Assembly: GCA_015064845.1 (NCBI GenBank)
Contig: SVRL01000015.1
Location: 1-42,441 of the forward strand
Direction: 5' to 3'
Length of the DNA: 42,441 nt
Source: Oscillospiraceae bacterium
Lineage (GTDB): Bacteria; Bacillota; Clostridia; Oscillospirales; CAG-272
The position numbers and the translations under genes are program-made. Below are positions 27,101 through 34,698 of the stretch, one piece after another. The first letter of the stretch is position 1; every line of letters starts with the position of its first letter. Under the pieces are notes generated by a model. That model did not search any database. It saw nothing but the letters and a program-made list of their open reading frames with translations, and was not told the origin of the DNA.

Positions 27101-28846
27101 GGGGATAACGGTCATAACGGGAACCTTAACGCCGTTTACAACGAGAGTAGAAGATTCAACGAGAGCACCGTTCAAGGATTCAATGAAAGCAAGGAGATCA
27201 TAACGAATGAGTTCGTCTACAGACATTTCGGTTCTGTCAACGATGTCACCGAAGATTTCATCGAAGATATCGCCCCAGATACCGAGGTCTTCATCTTCCA
27301 TACCGCCGAGAATTTCTTCGAAGTCAATGTCACCTTCGCCATCAATGATGTCACCGATGATTTCATCGAAGTCAATGTCGCCGCCGCCAACGATATCACC
27401 AATCAGGTCATTGAGGTCTTCGTATTCGCCGAGGGAGAAATCTTCGCCTGCGGGAACGTTGATGATTTCGCCGTCGATGATGTATTCATAGTAGATATCT
27501 GCATCTTCGGGAGCGGGGAGAAGAAGGTTGTAGATACCGTTTGCATAAGAAACGCGGAACGTAACGTTACCAACCTGAACGTCGAGTTCCTTTGCAGGCT
27601 TTTCGGGTTCTACGGGCGTAACGGTTGTTTCAGATTCCGTAGTTGTTTCAGATTCTGTGGTTGTTTCAGATTCTGTGGTTTCAGATTCCGTAGTTGTTTC
27701 GGAATCGGTTGTGGTTTCGGATTCTGTAGTTTCGGATTCTGTAGTTTCGGATTCTGTGGTTGTTTCGGAATCCTTGGTGGTTTCTTCGGGAACACCGGGA
27801 GTTCCGGGTTCTGCATTTTCAAATACAGCAATGCCTGCAACGGTAAGGGCAGAAACTTCTGTAGCTTCTGTTACAGCTGCGAGCGCTTCAACGAGAGAAG
27901 CAACGTTGCCCTTGGTGTTGATTGCTTCGTTAACGGGGATGAGCTGGAGAGTTTCGTCGTTCATGTGTTTCTTAATAGAATCAACGAGTTCGCCTTTTTC
28001 GAAAGTATCAACAGCCAACTGGAATGCAGGGTCTTCACTGAGAGCATTGAACGCATCTCTGAGAAGAACGATCTGTTCAGCGAGGTTTTTGCTATTGTTA
28101 CCGGTGTAGTAGTAAGCAAGACCGCCCTTAACGTAAGCATTCAGATAAGTATAAAGAAGAAGGTTTTTGCCGTCTTTGGTGGTGCATTCGTTGAGAATGG
28201 TATCAACAGCTTCGAGAGCCTCTTCCTTTTCAAACTTGAAGAAAGGAAGCATTGCAGCGAATTTGCTGAATTCAGCAAGCTGATCGATCATTGTTGCGTA
28301 TGCATCCAAAGCGTATTTCTGTGCTTTTGCTTCTTCAGCAAGAACAGAGGGGAGAGTTGCGAGCTTATAAGCTTCGGAACCTTCAGCAATTTCCATGCTG
28401 TAGTTTACCTTAACAGCCTTGGTGGAAGCATCGAGAAGCACTGCAACACCGCCGTTTACTTTAACGGTTTCGCCGTTTGCTTCAACACTTACGGGATTCC
28501 ATGTGCCGATAGCAGTTTTGATGGATTCCGCATTTACGATCACGCCGGAGTCGGTGGTAATTACGGTAACGTAGCCGTCAGCGTTTTCGGTAAAGAGTTC
28601 GGTTACAGCGGTTTTCACAGCCGCATGGTTAAGCACAGCTTTTTCTGCCGCACTCAGTTCGTTTGCAACGAGAGTTGCAAGCGTTGCAGATTCAATCGCT
28701 ACGGAAACTTTAATTGTTTCTGCGGAATCTGCGGTGTTGTTTTGTCCATCTGCGAAGTCAGCTGCGAAAACTCCGATATTCATGCAACCGAAAAGCATGA
28801 ATACAGTCAAAGCAGTCGAAACAAAACGTAAAAATGTTTTTTTCAC
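24131..28846 (-). CDS. Large secreted dockerin protein
   Basis: 1,571 residues, GTG start with GGAGG nine bases upstream. A signal peptide (1-28) contains both a lipobox-like LFGC and a later VFAAD site; which is used is unclear. A helical region (30-350) precedes a Thr/Ser/Glu linker of TTESE units (about 355-410), then an acidic Asp/Glu/Gly/Ile segment (DFDEIIGDIIDGEGDIDFEE) and a long alpha/beta region without a recognised enzyme motif. The end is a type-I dockerin: GDTDCDGKVGAKDAAAW and ADVSCNGEITGHDQAKL, two calcium-binding half-repeats. Dockerins bind cohesins. The next gene, 44 bases downstream, encodes a membrane-anchored protein that may carry one. The promoter at 29224-29252 drives this pair. 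Confidence 0.8.
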   Translation of the reverse strand: MKKTFLRFVSTALTVFMLFGCMNIGVFAADFADGQNNTADSAETIKVSVAIESATLATLVANELSAAEKAVLNHAAVKTAVTELFTENADGYVTVITTDSGVIVNAESIKTAIGTWNPVSVEANGETVKVNGGVAVLLDASTKAVKVNYSMEIAEGSEAYKLATLPSVLAEEAKAQKYALDAYATMIDQLAEFSKFAAMLPFFKFEKEEALEAVDTILNECTTKDGKNLLLYTYLNAYVKGGLAYYYTGNNSKNLAEQIVLLRDAFNALSEDPAFQLAVDTFEKGELVDSIKKHMNDETLQLIPVNEAINTKGNVASLVEALAAVTEATEVSALTVAGIAVFENAEPGTPGVPEETTKDSETTTESETTESETTESETTTDSETTTESETTESETTTESETTTESETTVTPVEPEKPAKELDVQVGNVTFRVSYANGIYNLLLPAPEDADIYYEYIIDGEIINVPAGEDFSLGEYEDLNDLIGDIVGGGDIDFDEIIGDIIDGEGDIDFEEILGGMEDEDLGIWGDIFDEIFGDIVDRTEMSVDELIRYDLLAFIESLNGALVESSTLVVNGVKVPVMTVIPVEDAEGNISVVLRVTPFLKNVDYQSLIMDLAMAFVFVDYDSISMGNGVLFDGQFHMQSILDAFLSGGFSMDAIAKMIDANGNIVDIRNTVSAMKDVTVMEGFETPYFDTLGGKLLGTTLTVVEYEGIYTTEFPFYITFEDYDQMADTLKTADKVITKLGQYITIAGNDGSLDITFRMPAKLTAYYLAELLVLDYADITDIDNMDFEGSVNFILSLIKPLLADPNLTLNTLENTVAKAGIDVDLSSIMSESTFAMIRKALNKIIDGVEFVEDENNNKKVNVTETFNIKSLIDKVGGDLGELASWFIAEADGKLENGEGITIRLSIEDVTFEKNKVVAIVIDPSVIDLTKEDLNASGLKDFASDVVKNPMDYISVLHTTSDLAATLENAAANTIVILLKDTELSSDVVISNRVFLNLNGFTVTGNMTAKGAVRITNSNFAKVGGVDGKLSGNFIITGGEYNCDVTSMLAKGYEVTDGVVKNKLINFTADENGNITVALAADFINRSKLPSVKEFLVDAALDVALNVFTMASLSIDGNGIYAIEFNDLVGMIGGSKKEMAVDFAKELYGCLNFEGLTNVVNALFAEFTDFAALAEAVKNDEAFASYEITTGSWNITTGIAGETDKYLTVGITSKNEETRTLSFVIDYKNEAEKEALVALLEGFAEFADIDASIDFGGFGYNNGDISIDLTGAVSATLDFSHDGRYGVIMAAAVAYARADHRAELVEAIKNALETDEFTALAAALDKVSVGDFIDAVKALGYTDFATMMNTLGIEEDSVVALEAVYAEVIRVAGKVLTRLEISGGYSKLLGYTRTESTTEARYTFARENVKGFAIDFTMVLFDEDTTFNSALTFEKSDVLLGSAVKENIVILDAICEGITVDQLKALTNLKIEVYNKNGELKAGDELVVTGDTIVAGGKTYGVAVVGDTDCDGKVGAKDAAAWANSLVGSSNDFVDELIAAAADVSCNGEITGHDQAKLIQKYASAATYESNI
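27622..27780. repeat. Thr/Ser/Glu linker repeat
   Basis: Repeating 9- to 15-base units (GATTCTGTGGTTGTTTC and variants) encode the TTESE linker of the dockerin protein. Units are multiples of three, so length variation would be tolerated. Confidence 0.7.
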
Positions 28847-29223
28847 AGTTCTAATCCTCCAAATTTTTCTTTTTTATACCGCAAGCAAAAGCGAAAAGAA
28901 ACCAACCCATACGATTTCATATCTTTTCAGCTTTGCGAACCGGAAACCACATTCGGAATCTTTGTCATCGTTATATATATGTAGCAAAAGCAAATTCCAT
29001 AACGGTGGGGAAGCAAAAATTCCAAAACCGCACGGCTTTTTTGCCGTACCGAAGGTCTGCGGCGCAATGCCTTGAGACACGGTCGCACGCGGTATAAATA
29101 TTGATTTCTTTTTGACGGAAATCCGTCCTCTCGCTTTGCCATAAGCCATCCTTTGGTTACACGCCTCACAAGCCTGCTCGTTCCGCATTTCCCCGAAAGG
29201 TTGGCAGTTTTATAGCTATAGTC
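28847..29223 (-). ncRNA. Long untranslated leader of the dockerin gene
   Basis: About 375 bases lie between the promoter and the GTG. Small ORFs of about 104-105 codons exist in two frames on the same strand, neither with a convincing ribosome site or family. The sequence contains short stems, e.g. ACGGC-AAAAAA-GCCGT near 29030-29046 and GACGGATTTCCGTC near 29114-29127. I could not match a known riboswitch class. It may be a structured leader or a dispersed repeat. Confidence 0.4.
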
Positions 29224-29252
29224 AGTATAGCATATCATTTTCATTTTGTCAA
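29224..29252 (-). promoter_or_regulatory. Strong sigma-A promoter for the dockerin-FIVAR operon
   Basis: Minus strand TTGACA (29247-29252), 17-base spacer, TATACT (29224-29229): a perfect -35, a five-of-six -10 and ideal spacing. It is the clearest promoter in the window. Confidence 0.85.
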
Positions 29253-29574
29253 TCCATTTTCATGACAATTATAACATAATTTCGACACGAAATGTAAACA
29301 AAATTACCAAAAGCAAAGAAAATCGCATAGAATCCACCATATTTTTCCATGAAAAGGGCGGTTTTACACAAATATTCATCTCTACAATTATCATACATGG
29401 TATTCAAAAAAATTTCAATATTATTTTAATAAAATTAAAAAAATCTTAAAACTTTGCAATTCCCTTTTTTCTTTACGCCGCATCCGCAAAAAAACTTCCT
29501 TATTATTTATAGAATAGATTATTGACGGTTTTTTTGAAAGAAATCAAAAAATTTTGAAAATCCCCTGTTCTTTT

Positions 29575-29594
29575 TCACAATTTTGTGATAGAAT
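29575..29594 (+). promoter_or_regulatory. Palindrome next to a -10-like box upstream of rbfA
   Basis: TCACAATTTTGTGA (29575-29588) is a perfect dyad touching TAGAAT (29589-29594). No good -35 is present at 17 bases. Otherwise the AT-rich stretch 29255-29640 shows nothing I can name. Confidence 0.35.
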
Positions 29595-29645
29595 AATATT
29601 GAAATACACTCACAGCAAATATCTTACAGAAAGGAAGGTATAACC

Positions 29646-30044
29646 ATGCCAAAATACAGACGTGCAAGAATCAATGACGAAGTTTCCCGTGTCATTGCCG
29701 AAGCGCTTCGCAACGTGAAAGATCCTCGCGTCAAAAACGAAATGATCACAATTACCAGCTGCGACGTGTCCGGCGATTTGAAATTTGCAAAGGTTTACTT
29801 CTCCGTTTACGGCGCAAAGCCCGAAAACATCAAAGAAATCAAAAAAGGTCTTTACAGCGCGGCAGGTTTTCTCCGCCACGCCATCGCGGAACAGATCAAT
29901 CTGCGCATCACTCCCGAACTGAACTTCGAATACGATAACGCAATGGAACGCGGCGCAAACATCTCCGAGCTTCTGAAAAAGACAGCCATCCCCGAAACGC
30001 TTGAATCCGACTCTTTCGAAGATAACGAAACGCCATTCCAATGA
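29646..30044 (+). CDS. rbfA: Ribosome-binding factor A
   Basis: 132 residues, the usual RbfA length. It opens with the family's basic start (YRRARINDEVSRVIAEAL), then DPRV, the KH-like core (TITSCDVSGDLKFAKVYFSVYG) and RITPELNFEYDNAMERG near the end. RbfA binds the 30S precursor and helps 16S rRNA 5'-end maturation, especially in the cold. GGAAGG lies seven bases before the ATG. It heads an rbfA-nrnA-truB operon, a common Firmicutes order (usually after nusA-infB, not seen here). Confidence 0.95.
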   Translation: MPKYRRARINDEVSRVIAEALRNVKDPRVKNEMITITSCDVSGDLKFAKVYFSVYGAKPENIKEIKKGLYSAAGFLRHAIAEQINLRITPELNFEYDNAMERGANISELLKKTAIPETLESDSFEDNETPFQ

Positions 30045-30060
30045 AAGGACGGTGCTCGAG

Positions 30061-31032
30061 ATGAACAATATCACAATCCACGGCATTTGTAAAAATCTGA
30101 TGAGAAACGATAATTTTCTCATTTTCACGCACGAAAACCCCGATGCCGACACCATCGGCTCCTGCTTCGCGCTCATTTACGCGCTCCGAATGCTCGGAAA
30201 AACCGCCTTTCCCGCCTGTTGCGACAGAATTCCCGCATCCCTTGCTTTTATGACGGAAGGCGAACGGGAATTCCGCATTGAAAACGCCCCCGCCGATTTC
30301 AAACCCGAATATTTCATCAGCGTGGATGTTGCTTCCGCCGCACAGCTCGGAAACTATAAGGAATTCGCAAGCAAAATCCACCTTTCCCTCGACCATCATG
30401 CAACGCATGAAGATTTCGCGGAACACACCCTGACGGATGCCCACGCCGCCGCTTGCGCGGAAATCGTTTACCACATCATCAGCCGTCTGCTGGGTTCGGA
30501 AATCACAGAAAAGATCGCTTCCCTGCTTTATGCGGCACTCGCTGCCGATACAGGCGGTTTCCGCTACGCCAACACCACTCCCATCACGCACAAAATCGCC
30601 GCCAAACTGATTGAAAACGGCGCTTCTCACGCAGAAATCTGCCGCAATCTTTTTGAATGCAAAACAAAAACCGCACTCGCCGCAGAAGCATTTGCCATGG
30701 CAAACGTTTCTTACTTCTGCTCAGGAAAAATCTCCTACGTGAAGATTACCAAAGCAGATAAGCTGGCACATAACTTCGAAGATGAAGATACTTACGACGT
30801 AATCAACGTCATCCGCCGCGTGGACGGCGTAAAAGTTGCCATTCTCATCCGGGAAAAGGACGACGGTACGTATAAAATTTCCACTCGTTCCTCTTGCGAG
30901 ATCGACGTTTCAAAAATTTGCGCCATTTTCGGTGGCGGCGGTCATTCCGGAGCGGCAGGTTGTAGCGTTGCCCCCGACATGGCAGATACCGCGCTCGAAC
31001 GAATCATAAAGGAATGCGACTTCCATGACTGA
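30061..31032 (+). CDS. nrnA: DHH-family phosphoesterase NrnA (nanoRNase / pAp phosphatase)
   Basis: 323 residues. The DHH domain has HENPDADTIGS (about 23-33), the VDVAS motif, LDHHATHEDF (about 110-119) and later Asp of AADTGG. The DHHA1 end carries GGGGHSGAAGC. NrnA degrades 2-5 nt RNAs and dephosphorylates 3'-phosphoadenosine 5'-phosphate. The ATG at 30061 is chosen because homology starts there; its AAAGGA is about 11 bases away. The 3' end overlaps truB by eight bases, so the two are coupled. Confidence 0.92.
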   Translation: MNNITIHGICKNLMRNDNFLIFTHENPDADTIGSCFALIYALRMLGKTAFPACCDRIPASLAFMTEGEREFRIENAPADFKPEYFISVDVASAAQLGNYKEFASKIHLSLDHHATHEDFAEHTLTDAHAAACAEIVYHIISRLLGSEITEKIASLLYAALAADTGGFRYANTTPITHKIAAKLIENGASHAEICRNLFECKTKTALAAEAFAMANVSYFCSGKISYVKITKADKLAHNFEDEDTYDVINVIRRVDGVKVAILIREKDDGTYKISTRSSCEIDVSKICAIFGGGGHSGAAGCSVAPDMADTALERIIKECDFHD

Positions 31033-31924
31033 CGGTGTTCTTTTAATCCACAAACCATACGGAATCACGTCTTTTGATGTGGTTGCGCGCGTGCGCCGCC
31101 TTTACGGAACAAAAAAAGTGGGGCACACCGGCACGCTGGACCCTATCGCCACAGGTCTTCTCCCCGTTCTCGTCGGCAGAGCCGTCAAGGCTTCCGAATT
31201 TTTAACGGAGAAAGATAAGGAATATATCGCAGGACTCCGTCTCGGTCTGACTACGGATACGGAGGACATCACCGGCGCCGTTCTCAGCAAAAGCGAAAAT
31301 ATTCCCGATTCCGAAGCCGTCATCCGAGCCGCAAAAACCTTTACGGGAGAAATCATGCAGATTCCTCCCATGTACAGCGCGCTGAAAGTCGGCGGAGAAA
31401 AACTCGTTGATCTGGCAAGAAAAGGGATCGTGATCGAGCGCGAAGCGCGCCCCATTACCATTCATGAGCTTGATATTGAAGGCGCGGGCGCAGACTATAC
31501 CATGCGCGTTTTCTGCTCCAAAGGAACTTATATCCGAACGCTTTGCGCAGATATCGGAAACAAGCTCGGTTGCGGCGGCATAATGACGTCTTTGGTCCGC
31601 ACGAAGACGGGAGGATTCCGTCTCAGTGAAGCGCACACACTCGAAGCATTGGAAGCTCTTACAACTGAACAACGTTCAAAGCTCTTGCTCCCGACGGAAA
31701 CGCTCTTCACACATCTGCCTATGGTAAAGCTTTCCGACTTTTTCGCCAAACTCTCCAAAAACGGTTGCGAAATCTATCAACGGAAGATCGGCTCGAATTT
31801 TCCGTGCGGCACCATGCTTCGCGTTTGCGACAAAAACGGCTTTTACGCCATCGGAGAGATCAGAGACTACCCCGAAGGGTCCGCCGTAAAACTCTTGAAA
31901 CGCTTCGACATCGAAAGCAAATAA
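31025..31924 (+). CDS. truB: tRNA pseudouridine(55) synthase TruB
   Basis: 299 residues. It has the TruB opening LLIHKPYGITSFDVV, the catalytic GHTGTLDPIATGLLPV (Asp about 38), PPMYSALKVGGEKL and the RVFCSKGTYIRTLC motif (about 160-170), then a small C-terminal PUA-like part. TruB makes pseudouridine at position 55 in the T-loop of tRNAs. It is the last gene of the operon and is followed by a strong terminator. Confidence 0.96.
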   Translation: MTDGVLLIHKPYGITSFDVVARVRRLYGTKKVGHTGTLDPIATGLLPVLVGRAVKASEFLTEKDKEYIAGLRLGLTTDTEDITGAVLSKSENIPDSEAVIRAAKTFTGEIMQIPPMYSALKVGGEKLVDLARKGIVIEREARPITIHELDIEGAGADYTMRVFCSKGTYIRTLCADIGNKLGCGGIMTSLVRTKTGGFRLSEAHTLEALEALTTEQRSKLLLPTETLFTHLPMVKLSDFFAKLSKNGCEIYQRKIGSNFPCGTMLRVCDKNGFYAIGEIRDYPEGSAVKLLKRFDIESK

Positions 31925-31955
31925 CGCATCTTCATTTCAAAACTTCAAACAACGC

Positions 31956-32010
31956 AAAAGGTACTTGCCGTTAGCGAAATTTCGCATGCCGCAAGCACCT
32001 TTTCTTTTTT
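31956..32010 (+). terminator. Rho-independent terminator of the rbfA-nrnA-truB operon
   Basis: AAAAGGTACTTGC pairs with GCAAGCACCTTTT (one mismatch), with an inner GCGAAATTTCGC dyad, and is followed by CTTTTTT. It lies between convergent genes and may work both ways. Confidence 0.85.
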
Positions 32011-32062
32011 GAACAGTATTCTAAACGATATTCAAGCAAAAAACTCTCCCTTATTGTCCAAT

Positions 32063-32881
32063 TCAAACACGTTTTCTCTTTCCAAAACGCGAAGGAAAAG
32101 AATCCGCCGTACAAACACACAGCAAAAACGAAAGACGGATCACGCTCGCCATCCAACCAAAAAGCAAATAAAACACACTTCTCTCCCCTGTGCCGAAAAG
32201 CAAAAACAAAAATGCGCAAAGCACGGCAAGAGCAGCCCCCGAAAAAGCGCAAATCAACACAACGGAAAGATTTTTTATGGGTTTCGGCATAGAAGTACTC
32301 GCAGGAACCGTCATCGAAAACAAATAAAAAAGAGGCGCAGGCGTAACGACAAGCAGCGCGTAAAGATCCGAAGAAAACGCGCCGAAATCCACAGCTTCGA
32401 AATCACAGAATACCGTGCGGAAAAACAAAGGCGCAATCAAAAAAACGGAAAGCTCCGAAAAACGTCCCAGCGCCGTCAAACCATGCGAGCCGATAAAAAG
32501 CGCCAGCAGCAGAACCAACGCCGCCGTCAGAGAAAACGAAAGAAAGGCAGAAAAAGAGTGAACCGAATACGCAAACAAGATCCAAGTCAAAATCATTTCC
32601 GCCGCACTCAGAAAAATCAAAAACGTCATCAACAGACGGGATACGAAATGCGGCTTTCCGCAAGAAAGAAAACAAAGAAATCTTTCCTTTTCCGTAAAAG
32701 TACGCGGCGCACACTGCAAGAAAAAATACCCAAACAAAGAAAAAACCAGCACCGCCGCCAAAGGAAGCAAAAAAGAGAGAAACGAGCGTTCACGAATCAA
32801 AAAAAGCCCCGAAAAGACATAAGAAAACGAAAGAAAAAAGAGTTGAACCACCGTAACTTTCGATTTTGAGCATTCCGCCAT
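32063..32881 (-). CDS. gerAB: GerAB-type germinant receptor permease subunit (short)
   Basis: 272 residues, almost wholly hydrophobic, with about eight membrane helices. The opening VTVVQLFFLSFSYVFSG and the mid-protein GRFSELSVFLIAPLFF fit the GerAB/endospore permease family (APC superfold), which binds the germinant in GerA-type receptors. It is clearly shorter than the usual about 365 residues. AAAGGA lies nine bases before the ATG. It follows gerAA by 111 bases. No gerAC lipoprotein gene follows. The C-terminal part ends in a basic tail and may lack the last helices. Confidence 0.72.
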   Translation of the reverse strand: MAECSKSKVTVVQLFFLSFSYVFSGLFLIRERSFLSFLLPLAAVLVFSLFGYFFLQCAPRTFTEKERFLCFLSCGKPHFVSRLLMTFLIFLSAAEMILTWILFAYSVHSFSAFLSFSLTAALVLLLALFIGSHGLTALGRFSELSVFLIAPLFFRTVFCDFEAVDFGAFSSDLYALLVVTPAPLFYLFSMTVPASTSMPKPIKNLSVVLICAFSGAALAVLCAFLFLLFGTGERSVFYLLFGWMASVIRLSFLLCVCTADSFPSRFGKRKRV

Positions 32882-32992
32882 TTCTCTTTTCCTTTCGTTC
32901 TTTTAATCTTTTTGCTGAACATCGTTCATTTTCTATGCCGAGGCAATATTGAATATCGTACAAACCGTGAATAATTTGCTCGATATGAGCCT

Positions 32993-34435
32993 TCATCCGT
33001 TTTTCCCGTTCGTTCTGCGGACAGTTTTTCCCGTAATGGAAATCGGTGCGCGTTTCATTGCCCAGATCGGCGCCATATAAATAAAATCTTTCAGTCCGCA
33101 AGGATCGATCGGTGCAATCGGCGATAGATACGGAATTCCAAAAGAGCTTTTTGCGCAAAGCATAACTGCCGCCGCGGCAACCGCCGCAAAAAATCCGAAA
33201 AGTCCGAGTGCGCCGGAAATGACGATCATGAAGAAGCGATACAGAATATTGGCATTCATATAAGGAGGAATCATAAAATTGCAAACGGCTGCAAGCGCAA
33301 CCACGATCAACACCGGGGCGGAGGTAATCCCCGCTTTGATTGCACTGTCCCCCAAAATCAAGGAGCCGACAAGCCCCACCGCCGAGCCAACTGCCTTCGG
33401 CATACGAAGACCAACCTCCCGTACCGCTTCAAAAATAAGAAATATTACCAACACTTCCCAAAAAAGGGAAAACGGCAGCTTTTCTCTGGCTTCCGTAACC
33501 GACGAGAGTAAATATTCAGGCAAAACGTCTTTGTGTCTGACAAAAAGAGCAACGAAAAGACTTGGCAAATATAAAGCCGTGAAATAAGCAACACATCGCA
33601 AAAGACGTATAAAAGTTGCATACCAAGGACTTTTCGCATAATCCTCCGTAACCTGAAACGCCTCGCAAAAAAGATACGGCGCGCTCAGAACGACGGGCGA
33701 GCCGTCCACCACAACGGCAACTCTGCCCTCCATCAGTTTCGCCGCAATCTTATCGGGACGTTCGGAATTTCCGAGTGTCGGATAAAAGGGCGCTTTGCCG
33801 TCCTGAATAAACATCTCAATATAACCGGAATCCAGAATCGCATCCGTTTCGATTTCGGAAATTCTTCTGCAAACCTCGGATACCAATTCATTTTTTGCAA
33901 TCCCTTCCATATACAGCACGGAAACATCCGTCTTTGAAATGTTCCCGACCGTAAAACCGCGCCGTTTCAGTTTTTCGGAATGCAACCGCCGCCGCAAAAG
34001 CACGACGTTGTTTTCTCCGCTTTCCGTAAAACCCTCGTGCGGTCCGCGAATGACATTTTCCGTATCCGGCTCATTGGTCGCGCGTCCCGTATCGTTTTTT
34101 GTAAAAACGGAAATTCCGAAAATATCCTCTCTGATATCTCCGAAAAGAACAGCGTTTCCCGCAAGCACCGCATCCTTCGCGGAAGTGAAATCCTGCAATT
34201 TTTCAATCTTGATATTGGTGATCAAAGAAGATAACGGAACAACCGCTTCTCTTGCCGCATAAGCGCGGGAAATCGGTTCAATGAGATATCGATTCATATA
34301 TTCTCTTGAACTGAATCCAACGAAATACGCAATATAAAGCTTCGTTTTTCCGAAATCCAATTCTCTCACGGCAAAGTCTGCCATATCGGAGAATACCGTA
34401 AAAAATTTCTCTTTGATCTTTTCTCCGTCCATCAT
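32993..34435 (-). CDS. gerAA: Spore germination protein GerAA family
   Basis: 480 residues. The N-terminal soluble domain has the hallmark NVIRGPHEGFTES (about 124-136) and the VLYMEGIA and DSGYIEMFI motifs. The membrane part has VVVDGSPVVLSAP, a cluster of four to five helices and PPYMNANILYRF before a basic tail. GerAA subunits form the ion-channel part of receptors in the spore inner membrane that open on germinant binding. The gene is preceded by a forespore-type promoter. GAAAGG lies about ten bases before the ATG; a second ATG follows at once. Confidence 0.93.
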   Translation of the reverse strand: MMDGEKIKEKFFTVFSDMADFAVRELDFGKTKLYIAYFVGFSSREYMNRYLIEPISRAYAAREAVVPLSSLITNIKIEKLQDFTSAKDAVLAGNAVLFGDIREDIFGISVFTKNDTGRATNEPDTENVIRGPHEGFTESGENNVVLLRRRLHSEKLKRRGFTVGNISKTDVSVLYMEGIAKNELVSEVCRRISEIETDAILDSGYIEMFIQDGKAPFYPTLGNSERPDKIAAKLMEGRVAVVVDGSPVVLSAPYLFCEAFQVTEDYAKSPWYATFIRLLRCVAYFTALYLPSLFVALFVRHKDVLPEYLLSSVTEAREKLPFSLFWEVLVIFLIFEAVREVGLRMPKAVGSAVGLVGSLILGDSAIKAGITSAPVLIVVALAAVCNFMIPPYMNANILYRFFMIVISGALGLFGFFAAVAAAAVMLCAKSSFGIPYLSPIAPIDPCGLKDFIYMAPIWAMKRAPISITGKTVRRTNGKNG

Positions 34436-34479
34436 CAGAAAATAACCTTTCTACGAAACCGTTTGTCGGTAATGTTTTC

Positions 34480-34509
34480 AGTATGTTCAAAATCGGAAAA
34501 CTTCATTCA
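34480..34509 (-). promoter_or_regulatory. Candidate sigma-G/F forespore promoter for gerAA-gerAB
   Basis: Minus strand TGAATG (34504-34509), 18-base spacer, CATACT (34480-34485) followed by G. This is close to the sigma-G consensus (TGAATA, CATACTA), about 45 bases before the gerAA start. gerA operons are forespore-expressed in Bacillus. Confidence 0.55.
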
Positions 34510-34597
34510 CATTTTTAAAAAATCTTTGAAAATGCAGTTCTTTCAACGAAATACCGTCATGTTGTATTCATTTTAACTGAAATTCTTTCATAAACTG

Positions 34598-34626
34598 TTG
34601 ACTTTTTCCCGTCCATCCAGTAAAAT
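34598..34626 (+). promoter_or_regulatory. Sigma-A promoter of the MFS gene
   Basis: TTGACT (34598-34603), 17-base spacer, TAAAAT (34621-34626), about 70 bases before the ATG. Confidence 0.65.
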
Positions 34627-34698
34627 AAAGGCAACAAGAGCATATTTTCCTTCGTGCAAGAGATACATGTTCGCCAAAAGGCAGAAAGGGATTCTTTT

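Noticed and set aside
24191..28831. A 1,546-codon open frame antisense to the dockerin gene, with similar long antisense frames at 3141-4712, 14508-15551 and 18337-20016
   Set aside because: These follow from the codon bias of the sense genes, which suppresses stops in that antisense frame. They have no ribosome site and no protein-like domains.
28874..29244. Two overlapping small ORFs of about 105 codons upstream of the dockerin gene
   Set aside because: They lie within the leader on the same strand in different frames, have no convincing ribosome site and no recognised family; treated as untranslated leader.
31102..31758. Open frames antisense to truB
   Set aside because: Shadows of a well-supported gene; no independent coding signs.
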